Shown here in pieces: positions 29,839-40,300 of a stretch of 64,000 bases of DNA. This DNA comes from Acanthosoma haemorrhoidale (lineage: Eukaryota; Arthropoda; Insecta; Hemiptera; Acanthosomatidae). A model generated the notes under the pieces. That model saw nothing but the letters and a program-made list of their open reading frames with translations. It had not been told where the DNA came from and did not search any database. The stretch lies in the NCBI GenBank assembly GCA_930367205.1, contig OV884014.1:110311138-110375137 (forward strand), given 5' to 3'. The translations under genes and the position numbers were made by a program. How positions within the stretch are numbered: position 1 is the stretch's first letter; the number at the start of each line of letters is the position of its first letter.

Positions 29839-29883
29839 GGACCTGATCGAGATAAAACAGAAGGATAATACTTTGATTTAACA
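29839..29883 (+). other. 5' UTR of ankyrin gene 1 after the splice acceptor
   Basis: Begins after 'ttgcag' and carries an in-frame TAA 15 bases before the ATG, which fixes 29884 as the start codon. The context 'ttaacaATGTCAG' is identical in gene 2. Confidence 0.65.
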
Positions 29884-32682
29884 ATGTCAGCTGAAGAGCT
29901 AACATTTACCCGAAATCTTTGCCATGAGATCATCGCCGGCAATGTTGATGGTGTGGTTCAGCTATGTAACAGAGGTGCCAGTCCGAATGCGGTGGTCGGT
30001 GAAGAAGGGAACAGCTCGGTGCACTGGGCAGTCATTGCCAATAGTGTTCCTATACTCCAGGAGTTTAAAAATCGTGGCATCGAATTTTCTCAAGTCAATT
30101 ACAGATTTAGAACCCCACTCCATACCGCTGCAGAATCAGGATGCGATGAAGTACTGCTATGGCTGATAGATCACGGTGCCGTTGACATAGAAGCCAAAGA
30201 CAATGAAGGACTAACAGCATTAGCAATGGCAGCTCACAATGGTCACCTACGCTCGGTGATGATATTGGTGGATGAGGGAGCGACTGTGGACTCAGAGGAG
30301 GCTCTCAAAAGAACTCCTTTGTTCGCTGCAGCTAGTGCTGGCCGATGTGAAGTAATGAAATACCTTCTTAAAAATGGAGCGGACCCAACTGTTCTCGATT
30401 GTTATCGCAAAACGTTGTTGCACGCAGCAGTCCATAGCAAAGATTTAGCAACAGTCTGCATGGCACTGGAGCTGGGGATGGAGGTCAATGCAAAAGATGA
30501 TAGAGATTGTACTCCTCTCCATGATGCCGCCCTGTATTCTAGCAAAGATGTAGTGGGTTTGCTCCTAGATAAAGGAGCAGAAATGAATGCCAAAAGTGGT
30601 TGGGGCCATACTCCTCTGCATTATGCCGTCAAAGACCAAAACAAAGAAGTGGCAAGCTTGCTCCTAGATAAAGGAGCAGAAATAAATGCCAAATGTAATT
30701 GGATACGTACTCCTCTTCATGATGCCGTCAAGGGACCTAACAGAGAAGTGGCGAGTTTGCTGCTTGATAAAGGAGCAGAAATAAATGCCAAAAGTGGTTG
30801 GGGCCATACTCCTCTGCATGAAGCCGTGACGGCAAAGAACGAAGAAGTAGTAAATTTGCTCCTAGATAAAGGAGCAGAAATAGATGCCAAAAGTGATTGG
30901 GACCGTACTCCTCTGCATTATGCTGTCAAGGCAAAGAACAAAGAAGTGGCAAGCTTGCACCTAGATAAAGGAGCAGAAATAAATGCCAAAAGTGATTGGA
31001 GACGTACTCCTCTGCATTATGCCGTCAAGGCACAGAACAAAGAAGTGGCAAGTTTGCTCCAAGATAAAGGAGCAGAAATAAATGCCAAAAGTGATTGGGA
31101 CCGTACTCCTCTGCATTATGCCGTCAAGGCAAAGACCAAAGAAGTGGCAAGCTTGCTCCTAGATAAAGGAGCAGAACTAAATGCCAAAAGTGATTGGAGA
31201 CGTACTCCTCTGCATTATGCCGTCAAGGCACAGAACAAAGAAGTGGCCAGTTTGCTCCTAGATAAAGGAGCAGAAATAAATGCCAAAAGTGATTGGGACC
31301 GTACTCCTCTGCATTATGCCGTCAAGGCAAAGAACAAAGAAGTGGCAAGCTTGCTCCTAGATAAAGGAGCAGAAATAAATGCCAAAAGTGATTGGAGACG
31401 TACTCCACTTCATGATGCCGTCAAGGGACCTAACAGAGAAGTGGCGAGATTGCTCCTAGATAAAGGAGCAGAAATAAATGCCAAAAGTGATTGGGACCGT
31501 ATTCCTCGGCATTATGCCGTCAAGGCACAGAACAAAGAAGTGGCAAGCTTGCTCCTAGATAAAGGAGCAGAAATAAATGCCAAAAGTGATTGGAGACGTA
31601 CTCCACTTCATGGTGCCGTCAAGGCAAAGAATAAAGATTTGGCAAGCTTGCTCCTAGATAAAGGAGCAGAAATAAATGCCAAAAGTGAATGGAGACGTAC
31701 TCCTCTGCATTATGCCGTCAAGGCACAGAACAAAGAAGTGGCAAGCTTGCTCCTAGATAAAGGAGCAGAAATAAATGCCAAAAGTGAATGGAGACGTACT
31801 CCTCTGCATTATGCCGTCAAGGCACAGAACAAAGAAGTGGCAAGCTTGCTCCTAGATAAAGGAGCAGAAATTAATGCCAAAAGTGATTGGAGACGTACTC
31901 CTCTGCATTATGCCGTCAAGGCACAGAACAAAGAACTGGCAAGTTTGCTCCTAGATAAAGGAGCAGAAATAAATGCCAAAAGTGATTGGAGACGTACTCC
32001 TCTGCATTATGCCGTCAAGGCACAGAACAAAGAAGTGGCAAGCTTGCTCCTAGATAAAGGAGCAGAAATAAATGCCAAAAGTGATTGGAGACGTACTCCT
32101 CTGCATTATGCCGTCAAGGCACAGAACAAAGAAGTGGCAAGCTTGCTCCTAGATAAAGGAGCAAAAATAAATGCCAAAAGTGATTGGAGACGTACTCCTC
32201 TGCATTATGCCGTCAAGGCACAGAATAAAGAAGTGGCAAGCTTGCTCCTAGATAAAGGAGCAGAAATAAATGCCAAAAGTGATTGGAGACGTACTCCTCT
32301 GCATTATGCCGTCAAGGCACAGAACAAAGAAGTGGCAAGCTTGCTCCTAGATAAAGGAGCAGAAATAAATGCCAAAAGTGATTGGAGACGTACTCCTCTG
32401 CATTATGCCGTCAAGGCACAGAACAAAGAAGTGGCAAGCTTGCTCCTAGATAAAGGAGCAGAAATAAATGCCAAAAGTGATTGGAGACGTACTCCTCTGC
32501 ATTATGCCGTCAAGGCACAGAATAAAGAAGTGGCAAGCTTGCTCCTAGATAAAGGAGCAGAAATAAATGCCAAAAGTGATTGGAGACGTACTCCACTTCA
32601 TGATGCCTTCAAGGCACAGAACAAAGAAGTGGCAAGTTTGCTCCTAGATAAAGGAGCAGAAATAAATGCCAAAAGTGATTAG
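29884..32682 (+). CDS. Ankyrin-repeat protein, gene 1
   Basis: 932 aa, one open exon. Residues 1 to about 204 are a diverged ankyrin region with the motifs NSSVHWAVIA, RTPLHTAAESG, LTALAMAAHNGH, RTPLFAAASAG and KTLLHAAVHS. From about 205 to the end come some 22 repeats of exactly 33 aa (99 bp) with conserved TPLH, A-V-K, EVASLLLDKGAEINAK. Many are identical at DNA level. In roughly residues 330-560 the repeats alternate between a 'DWDR...KAKNK' and a 'DWRR...KAQNK' form (a 66-aa unit); later ones are nearly all the DWRR form. The protein stops at TAG (32680-32682) where other repeats have TGG, while repeat DNA runs on to about 32965. There is no signal peptide or other domain. The function is unknown; ankyrin stacks normally bind proteins. 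It is a paralog of 48550-50823. Confidence 0.85.
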   Translation: MSAEELTFTRNLCHEIIAGNVDGVVQLCNRGASPNAVVGEEGNSSVHWAVIANSVPILQEFKNRGIEFSQVNYRFRTPLHTAAESGCDEVLLWLIDHGAVDIEAKDNEGLTALAMAAHNGHLRSVMILVDEGATVDSEEALKRTPLFAAASAGRCEVMKYLLKNGADPTVLDCYRKTLLHAAVHSKDLATVCMALELGMEVNAKDDRDCTPLHDAALYSSKDVVGLLLDKGAEMNAKSGWGHTPLHYAVKDQNKEVASLLLDKGAEINAKCNWIRTPLHDAVKGPNREVASLLLDKGAEINAKSGWGHTPLHEAVTAKNEEVVNLLLDKGAEIDAKSDWDRTPLHYAVKAKNKEVASLHLDKGAEINAKSDWRRTPLHYAVKAQNKEVASLLQDKGAEINAKSDWDRTPLHYAVKAKTKEVASLLLDKGAELNAKSDWRRTPLHYAVKAQNKEVASLLLDKGAEINAKSDWDRTPLHYAVKAKNKEVASLLLDKGAEINAKSDWRRTPLHDAVKGPNREVARLLLDKGAEINAKSDWDRIPRHYAVKAQNKEVASLLLDKGAEINAKSDWRRTPLHGAVKAKNKDLASLLLDKGAEINAKSEWRRTPLHYAVKAQNKEVASLLLDKGAEINAKSEWRRTPLHYAVKAQNKEVASLLLDKGAEINAKSDWRRTPLHYAVKAQNKELASLLLDKGAEINAKSDWRRTPLHYAVKAQNKEVASLLLDKGAEINAKSDWRRTPLHYAVKAQNKEVASLLLDKGAKINAKSDWRRTPLHYAVKAQNKEVASLLLDKGAEINAKSDWRRTPLHYAVKAQNKEVASLLLDKGAEINAKSDWRRTPLHYAVKAQNKEVASLLLDKGAEINAKSDWRRTPLHYAVKAQNKEVASLLLDKGAEINAKSDWRRTPLHDAFKAQNKEVASLLLDKGAEINAKSD

Positions 32683-32969
32683 GACCATACTCCTCTGCAT
32701 CGTGCCGTCAAAGAACAAAACAAAGAAGTGGCAAGTTTTCTTCTAGATAAAGGAGCAGAAATAAATGCCAGAAGGGATTATGGGGAAACTCCTCGCATTA
32801 TGCCGTCAAGGGACCTAACAGAGAAGTGACCAGATTGCTGCTAGATAAAGGAGCAGAAATAGATGCCAAAAATGATTATGGGGAAACTCCTTTGCATTAT
32901 GCCGTCAAAGGACCTAACAGAGAAGTGACCAGATTGCTGCTAGATAAAGGAGCGGAAATAGATGCATAA
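32683..32969 (+). pseudogene. Ankyrin repeats beyond the nonsense codon of gene 1
   Basis: About three further 99-bp repeats follow the TAG in the same frame, until a one-base deletion near 32791 ('aaactcctcgcattatg' against 'aaactcctttgcattatg') shifts the frame. The last unit ends in 'gatgcataac'. Gene 2 has a proper C-terminal capping repeat instead, so gene 1 has lost its original end. Confidence 0.75.
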
Positions 32970-33154
32970 CACTTAAGAGTACCATAAGTTGCTTAGAGTA
33001 TTTGGCTGTCCAAGCCAGGCATGTATTGTATTTGTAATCGATTTATTTATGATTAATCTTCTTAGTTATTTTTAACGATTATTATCAAATGATTTTATTA
33101 CCATTTATTCTATTATAATAGCTAGGTTTGTAATATTTTAGTTTTATTAATTTA

Positions 33155-33545
33155 GAATATTTGCTTCATGATGGAAGTAGATTGTGCTATCCCGGAATGT
33201 TTTAGACAAATCAAAACTCCCTCCTCACTCATGCCAGAAGGATTTAACCACATGGAGAGTGAAAAGCTGCTACCCACTGGTGTAACTGTCAAACTGGAAT
33301 ATGGGTTAACTGATCCCCCTCCCTAAGAAGGCGATCACCGCATGGACGCTGATTGTGCCATTGCACAAGATAATGGTTGTCTTCTTGTATTTTCTAGTCA
33401 AGTACAAGACACAGCTATCCATACAGAGGTTTGTACTAGTTCAATTCTGATGAAACCGATGTTTGTCAAAATCAAGAAAGTCATTAGTCTTATGAAAATG
33501 ACAGTTGCACTCCGATAGTTGACTTAACTTTTGATGACATTAACA
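33155..33545 (+). pseudogene. C-terminal relic of an ankyrin family member, copy 1
   Basis: From 'tttgcttcatgatggaagtag' to 'ccccctccctaag' this matches the end of the frame at 51762-52100, including 'MEVDCAI' and 'EYGLTDPPP'. Past the TAA the same frame stays largely open in both copies ('DADCAIAQD'). In gene 1 it is separated from the repeats by about 190 bp of non-coding DNA. Confidence 0.6.
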
Positions 33546-34145
33546 AATTTTTATTTTTATTATTACCATAGAATTGTTACCAACACAACACGCTACTATG
33601 TAATTTTTATATGGTTTTCACTTCCAATGGTTGTAAATATCTAATTTTAATATTAACTTACTTCTTTTAAATGTGTATTCCATATTTCTACCTATTGTCA
33701 ATTTAACCTACCTTTAATGATTTTGATATTTTTACCTAAATCTATATTGAAAAGTGAGCTGTTTAATGTTTTTTGTTGATTAAAATTTGAATAACATATA
33801 TTAAAATATAGTATTTGCATTTGGAAAATTGTAGTTTGTAAACATTGTAACTGTTTTATAAGAATAAAGTTTTATGAGAAAAGTATATAGATTACAAACA
33901 GATAGTAATACCACCTTTAAACTAAAATGATTATGAAAATAATAGCTGGCTCTATTGCATTCTTTGTACGTCAACTCGTTGTTTTGCAACAGGCGTCTCA
34001 TTCTTTCTGTCTCACTCAACCAATACGTTAACAGAGCATGTCAGTCCTGCAATTATTAGCTATGTTCCTTTTGTAACCTGAATAAAATAGACAGATTGTT
34101 GCAAACATTCATTTTATATTCAAACATGATGAGGTTGAAAACTAA
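33546..34145 (+). other. 3' flank of ankyrin gene 1 with poly(A) signal
   Basis: AATAAA at 33863-33868, shared with 28398-28403, 47441-47446 and 52618-52623. After about 33940 it switches to the block also seen at 54250-54470 ('ggctctattgcattctttg'). An antisense short frame here has no support. Confidence 0.6.
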
Positions 34146-34157
34146 AGTGATCCTAAA

Positions 34158-34690
34158 TTCTGTGTCGGGAGGATTATGTCCCCAAATGGGGGGGGTGGAC
34201 GTCTGCCGCGGGCTACAACCCTAGACGCTGTCCGGCGAGCGCCTAGAAAGAGGTAAATGGGTAGACCTGTGGTATTTGACCTTTGCTGGCAGCCTAGTCG
34301 GCGGACAATTTTATTCGTATTGATCTGACTCCATAAGACCTTAGAAGATGTGCCCCGACAAAGCACTATTTTCAGGAGAAAAGAAACAGGGTAGGTATTA
34401 TAGGTAGTTAATGTGGTCTTGGAATGACCACGAATTCACAATTGGTATCTAAGGGTAGGCGAAAACCGTCCGGATCCCAAAGGCGAACCGAAGAGAGGCA
34501 GACTGGATGGCCGTGGGAGACGCTACTAGGTAAAGTTTGTAGGGGCCACAGCGACCGTCGTCCGCGAGGAAGAGCTGTCTTCCAAGGAGGTGCTAGTATT
34601 AGCGAGGTTAGGAAAGAGAGATGCAGAGGTAGTTGAATAAGAAAGCCATGGTTCGAGTAGAGCAGCAAGCGCCAGTGCAGAGAGAGAGAG
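34158..34690 (+). mobile_element. LINE 5'-UTR-like GC-rich block, copy 2
   Basis: Begins near 'tggacgtctgccgcgggcta' and carries the same ordered motifs as 17150-17690. It points toward, and is followed directly by, the 3' end of the minus-strand LINE, so the two are head to tail in opposite orientation. It ends near a GA/GC simple repeat at 34678-34700. Confidence 0.6.
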
Positions 34691-34877
34691 AGCGCGCGCA
34701 GTGTTCCGTGCCGGGTTCTGAGACTGTCAAATTTTTTTTTTTTCATAACCCATTTATCATTTTTTAACAATAAGTGAACAAGTAATTCAGTAAACAAATA
34801 TTACAATTGCTCCTCTTACTGTGATGCGCTGATGCATTCGAAGGAGGGTGAGTTATAATAACAATATCTGAAGTTAA

Positions 34878-35527
34878 AAGGTCAACATAATATTACGTTT
34901 TTTTTATCTTTTAATTGTTTATATTTAAATTTAATCTGAGGGTCTGTTCATATAAAAAGGAAACTTCTGGCAAATGGAAAATTGTTTATTAACAAACTGA
35001 TTTATGAGTTACACGTATGTTATAAATTTACAATGTTAAACAAATATAAAGTTACAGTGTACCTTGCTATAATATTTACCTAGGTTTCTATTCGTGGTCT
35101 TCTTTGTCTGAGCGTGGTCCTGGTGCTGGCCTCCCACGACGAGCCTAACGGACAAAGCCCAACTCCTCTCGTCGGCGGGTCCTAGTGAAAGAGGACGATC
35201 CGGGGTGATCCTCGCTTTTATACGCTCTGTTGCCATATTGGATCTTTTAACCTCTTTGGTTTTCTAATGCTCGTTGTCTCATATATTATTAACTTTTCTT
35301 GTTTTAAAGTTAACAAATCCAATATTAAATTATTTAAATTTAATTCTTGTTATTATTTATTTGATAACTATTAATATTAGACATAACCCAACGAATAGTG
35401 TTCGAACATTCATGAATCGTGATCCACGGGTCGTATACCGTTCATTTATGCCCGCTAATTTTGAGTTTATATCAAAAGCAACATCAAAAATCACAACATC
35501 AAAATATCACAACAACATATACAATAC
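34878..35527 (-). mobile_element. Insertion in the LINE 3' UTR, possible solo LTR
   Basis: About 650 bp splits the LINE 3' UTR. On the minus strand it starts near 'TGTTGTGATATTTTGATG', which recalls the outer end of the LTRs at 44790 and 47371 (TGTGATATTAG). It has a TATA box 'gcgtataaaagcgagg' at about 35230-35215, followed by a GC-rich leader. No coding frame. A solo LTR is the best guess, but no target duplication was found. Confidence 0.4.
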
Positions 35528-35814
35528 TAGGTGATGGGGCTCACCCTCAGTTTACAAATGTGGGAAAAACTTATCCTAAAACTAGAACCTAGGACTAAAG
35601 CGTTCCTGCCGCGACAGCGTCCTGCCATCGATAGGGGAACGGAGTGGGGGTTATTGTGTTAAACACCGGGTTTGTCAAGTACTGTAGGGAGTCGACAAAT
35701 TTTATATGTCACCGTAGGCAGATCAAATAACTCGTGAAGCTCACTGTTGCTCCGCTGCTCGAATAAAGTACCTCTGACCACTTTCATCAGTATACCGTTT
35801 TGGAATCGTTGGAG

Positions 35815-37243
35815 TCACCGAGCTGTCGTATACGTCAGATGATGAAAATGCAGTGCACCATACAGCAGAGTAGGCCTGAGTACGCTTTTGTAAATCAGTA
35901 GCTTGAGACGCAGTGATAGATTGGGGGAAGTCAATAAATGCGTAAGCCGGTAAGACTTCGTGCGTGTTGGTTTCAACTTCTTCGTAAAATGGTTACTCAA
36001 ATTGAGGTGTCTGTCCATTTTAATTCCCAGATAAACTAGGTTGTTGGCTGGTGAATTTTCCTCCGTTCCTACTATGTAACTAGTAGGTAGCGGACTTTTT
36101 CCCTTTTGAAAAGAGAAAATTACGCAGTCAGTCTTACCCGCATTTACAGAGATATTGAGTCTCACTGATCTGGTTACAGGCTACTTCAGCCTGTCTAAGA
36201 GCTACCTTGGCGCTCATGCTACTACTTTACACCGGTATGTCATCAGCGAAAACAGTACCTGTGGTATTTTTGTACCGGGCTCCGACAATCTCAGACGTGT
36301 GTACGTTGAATAGTACAGGGGATAAGACGGCTCCTTGGGGTACTCCACAGCTCAGTGGCACAGCTTCAGAGAAGCTATCACCCACCCGCACCTGCAACAA
36401 TCTGTTGTTCAGGAAGCTAGCCAGAATTGAATACAGTTGTTCCGGACATTCCCTGTCGCAGATCATTTGATACAGTGTCCCGTGAGACACCGAGTCGGAT
36501 GCTTGAGTGCATTCAATCGAAATCATTGTGGCTATGTTCCTATTCATATTATGGCTAGCTTCTGACTGTACCTTCAGAAGGGGATGCTCTGCGCTCATAC
36601 TGGATTGGAATCCAGTCTCTTCTGGCGGAATGATGTCGTTTTCCGAGCAGTAATCTTTGAGATAATTCAAAAGAATTTTCTCAAAGATTTTCCCCATCTG
36701 TGGTAGCAAACTGATCGGGCGGTAGTGGGCTGGGTGATCTCCGCTCTTGGCTGGCTTGAGTAATGGAAACAAGATGGCTTGTTTCCATGTGTCAGGAAAG
36801 TACCGCAATCTTATACAAGCGTTGTATAAGTTTGCTAGTTGTACTATCCCTCTCCTCGGCATTTGTTTGAGCAGCACTGTTTGTATCCCGTCGTGCCCTG
36901 GTGCTCGGTTTCCCTGACACCGGTGAAGAATCGCCTTGAGCTGCTTCGGTGATACAAACATGTGGGTCTGTTCAGCATCTACCGGAGAAGGCATGTGGTA
37001 GTATCCCGTCCAAGCCGTAATATCCCTAGCGTAATGGTCGGCCAGTTTTGTTACCTGTTGCTTAGCAGTCAGAACATTGTCGCCTTCGTGAAGACGGACA
37101 GTGGCTGTCTTGCCAGTGCTTCCATCGGACGGGCATTCGTAGTGGTTGAAGGTCAGAGAATAGTTGGTTGTGGATGTGTCAAAGTGAATCGAAAAATTTG
37201 ATGTGTCGTCTCTTGATAAAATGTTGGATGGTGAGTACTTCAC
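35815..37243 (-). pseudogene. Jockey-clade reverse transcriptase, frameshifted
   Basis: The 338-aa frame 37243-36227 holds RT blocks in order: 'GNRAPGHDGIQ' (block 2a of non-LTR RTs), 'YRPISLLPQMGKIFEKIL', 'PPEETGFQ', 'GVPQGAVLSPVLFN' and the catalytic FADD. After FADDIPV a frameshift follows, and the thumb region resumes at 36165-35815 ('NVNAGKTDCVIFSFQKGKS'-like; 'YLGIKMDRHLNL'). Other copies read FADDIVVYSS here. Its relatives in the window are 56353-57650 and 58637-59590. Confidence 0.85.
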
Positions 37244-37427
37244 ATTTTTCGTGGATCTCGTCTGCCTTCATTCGGTCGAACGGGGTATGTTTGAGGGAGG
37301 TGCGGAGAACTCTGTTCTGGAATCGCTGGAGCGTTTTTAGAGTGTTAGGAGTTAGATACTTTAACAGTGGGGTCCTGTACATCAAACCAGGTCTCAGGAA
37401 GCCAGGGATCTGGCCCCAGTAAATCAT
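37179..37427 (-). pseudogene. LINE ORF2 C-terminal piece displaced 5' of the RT
   Basis: The 82-aa frame has 'LKYLTPNTLKTLQRFQNRVL' and 'FIKRRHIKFFDSL', the RT C-terminal connection of this LINE (compare 'FIQRRHIKFFDSLQHM' at 59431-59490). It overlaps the start of the RT frame at 'aaatttttcgattc', suggesting a microhomology-driven template switch between two LINE copies. Confidence 0.7.
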
Positions 37428-37992
37428 TCTCCTGGCAACTACCGACTCGTGGCTACCCCGCTTGAACTCTGAAAACCTGACTGCTTCTTTATGAAAAACC
37501 TATGCATCTCTTCTCTCCTAACCTCGCTATGTTTTAGTCCGGCGTCGTGAGACCCCACACCGTCCTAGTGGAAATCTCTGCTTAGCACCTCCTTGGGAGA
37601 GATCTCTCCCTCGCGGACGACGGTTGCAGCCCTCGTGGCCCTGCAAATTTACCTAGCAGCACTCCAGTCTGCCTCTCCGGTTCACACTCGCCTTTGGGAT
37701 CCGGACGGTTTTCGCCTACCCTTAGATACCGGGTGTGACTTCGTGGTCATTCCAAGACAACATAAACTACCTATAAACCCACCCTGTACCTCTTCTCCTG
37801 AACATAGTGCTTTGTTGGGGCACACATCTTATGGAGTCAGATCAAAGAGAATTAAAGCTGACCGCCGACTAGGCCGGGAGCCAGGGTGAAAGACCACAGG
37901 TCCGCCCGCCTTATCTCTTTCTAGGCGCTCGCCGGACGGCGGCTAAGAGGTTGTAGTGACCCTAGCCCGCGGCGGGCGTCTCATCCCCTTGA

Positions 37993-38070
37993 GTACTTGG
38001 CTCATTTTCCCAGCCCTATTCGTATAAAAATGGACAACGGACAAGAATACAATAACAACCTTATAAAGAG
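37993..38070 (+). pseudogene. Extra integrase fragment at the front of relic copy 2
   Basis: 78 bp equal to the integrase segment around 23235-23310 (KMDN region; here KMDNGQEY, keeping the normal Gly). It stands directly before DNA that corresponds to 22779 onward. It is a partial out-of-order repeat, showing recombination between relic copies. Confidence 0.7.
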
Positions 38071-38344
38071 CATTCTTACCACAAAACCTTTTCAAAAAAC
38101 AAGACATGTTATAGACACATCCTACCCTGGGGCTATGGACTTGGACGAAATCATGTTAGAAATTTTAAGACCAAATACTACTTATGGAATTTATTGAGAA
38201 TCAAATGTTGAAGCCATCAGAAGTCAATTTGGAGGAATTTATAACAAAATACAAGAATGAATAAGAGAAAAATTTCCGACTGTAAAGATAAAACGTTACA
38301 AGAATATACTTTTACACGTACTTGACGCAAACAAACAAAGAGAA

Positions 38345-39028
38345 ATGGTTGAAAATTATCATACTGGCAAATCATTTCACAGAGAAATAATTGAAACGTA
38401 CGAAAAACCAAAACGGACTTACTCTTGGCCTAACATGAGAGACCACATTTCAAGAGCTGCCCCCAAAAGAATTTTTGCCAGGATAGGAAACGCCTGTTAC
38501 ACTAACAATGCATTTGAAGTTTTGACAGAGTACTTGGCTCATTTCCCCAGCCCTATTCGTATCAAAATGGACAACAGACGAGAATACAATAACAACCTTA
38601 TAAAGAACTTACTGACATCCCTAGGGATCGAACCATACTACATAACACCCTATCGCCCCAATTCACTAGGATTACTTAATAAAGCCCAATCCACTTTGAT
38701 AGAAATTTTGCGAACCATTAAGGAAGAAAATAAAGACAAATCTCTAGAAACACATTTAAAACTATAATTAATCACATTCAATAATTCTTTAAATCAAATT
38801 TTAAAAATGTCTCCCAATGAGATTACTTTTGGTATAATATATGATACTAGTAAAAAAGAGGCATTAATAACAGAACAACTTGTTAGCACTTATCACGAAA
38901 AGCTCAAAATACTACAAAATAACATTAGGAAAAACATTACTAACGAAAAAGAGCAAAGAACCGACAAACTGAATAAAAATCGAGAAGACCCCGAATTAGA
39001 AAAAGGCAAACCCTACGTTAAACGATAA
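38345..39028 (+). pseudogene. Integrase relic, copy 2
   Basis: Frame 38345-38767 joins 'YHTGKSFHREI' (zinc-finger His pair), 'RTYSWPN' and the core with KMDN and 'TPYRPNSLGLL'. The first catalytic Asp region and the second zinc-finger half are deleted, as in copy 1. It is followed by the C-terminal piece 38807-39028. It is non-functional, but one stop less decayed than copy 1. Confidence 0.75.
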
Positions 39029-39173
39029 CAAGAACAAAAGACGAATACAGATACAAACCTGTTATATCTTCTATTGACAAACAAAACAAAATAATAAAAG
39101 TCCACACAGATAATGTAGTTAGAACAAGAAAAGCAAAAGAGACATTTTATACCACAAGAACAAAATATCTCAG

Positions 39174-39830
39174 ATGAAGAAGAGATGGACACGGATCCTG
39201 ACAGTGACACTCACAATAGCTGCTAATAATAATAATAATAAAATCATGGAAGTAATCAACGGTATAGATAGGACCCAATATGCTATGAGCCTAACTGAAC
39301 TGTACGGAACATTATATTACTTAACTGTACAAACACTAAACATAGAACAGTCTTTGGAAACATGTAGAATGGGAATCCCTCATGCTAACGTGATAAAACA
39401 TACCTACTTAATTGATGATCAACTTATATCACAAGACTTGGAAATCGTCTGGTTAACAAGTGAAATTTCATGTGCTATACGAAACGGACTCATCCATTGC
39501 ATCATACGAATTGCCAAAGAAAGAACCAAATTTATCTTTTACCTGGGCCTGTACGAAATGACAATAATATAATAACCACTATAGCACCAAACAATTTAAT
39601 TCGGTACAATATACAAGAAGCCTTTGTTGTAACATGTAACTATATGAAATCCAACTCATTTTGTATTAACATTAAGAATATTAGCAATGATTGCATATCT
39701 AACGCATTGCATTAAATCTTAGATGAATATATCACCACAACTATTGTGACTCCTACTCCTTTCATTCAGTATTACGGTTTTATAGATGTATATTTAACTT
39801 TTAATTTTATTTATTTTTTTATTTATTGAT
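39174..39830 (+). pseudogene. Env-position remains, copy 2
   Basis: Frames 39174-39572 and 39470-39715 correspond to 23882-24283 and 24181-24540. A base change at 39714 ('cattaaatc' against 'cataaaatc') ends the second frame early. The PPT and LTR start follow at 39988-40000. Confidence 0.5.
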
Positions 39831-40189
39831 TGTAAGCAATGGTACCTTACCTATACACTTAACTTTCTCCTCTATTGCTAAGTTATATACTAAAGAAATT
39901 ATTTATAACCACATTGAGAATCTAATGTATTGTCTACTAAACATGTTATTTCTTAATATCACCATCCTGCCCAGGAGTTCAGGAATTAAAAACGGGAGAA
40001 GTTATATAATGCTAAGAACAAGTTGCCTGGTGACTTCACGGAAGTCACTGATGGTTCCTGTTATTTTTAAGTAAGCAACCGCATCCCTCCAAGACCTCCC
40101 AGAATCTTATCCTTTTCTTATACATATATGTCTCAGCTTTAAAAAAAAAAAAAAAGCGAAAGATTTATTCACTTAGAAGGGAGACGGGT

Positions 40190-40300
40190 GTCCTAGTCTT
40201 GGAATGACCACGAGTTCACATTCAGTATCTGAGGGCAGGCGAAAACCGTCCGGAACCCGAAGGCGAGTGTGAACCGGAAAGAGGCTGACTGGACCGCTGT
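40190..40300 (+). repeat. GC-rich LINE 5'-UTR motif, in relic copy 2
   Basis: Same as 24893-25010, with one or two substitutions. Confidence 0.7.

Larger units (their letters stand above)
34729..37984 (-). mobile_element. Jockey-like LINE, rearranged copy
   Basis: On the minus strand: 5' UTR-like GC block (37984-37500), then a piece of the ORF2 C-terminus (37427-37179), then the reverse transcriptase (37243-35815 in two or more frames), the 3' UTR with 'ggtgagccccatcacc' at about 35545-35531, and the 3' end and poly(A) (34870-34732). The 3' UTR is interrupted at about 34878-35527 by unrelated DNA. ORF1 and the endonuclease are not seen. It is a dead element whose C-terminal piece stands before the RT, so it is a chimera. 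Confidence 0.75.

Noticed and set aside
29884..32682. Ankyrin genes as recent transfer from a bacterial endosymbiont
   Set aside because: Similar repeats are common in symbionts, but the splice acceptor, leader and AATAAA sites are shared by both genes, and base composition of the flanks fits the host. Not excluded for a distant past.
34408..34797. Minus-strand 129-aa frame over the GC-rich block
   Set aside because: It runs across a GA/GC simple repeat and the poly(A) tract of a LINE, so it is fortuitous.
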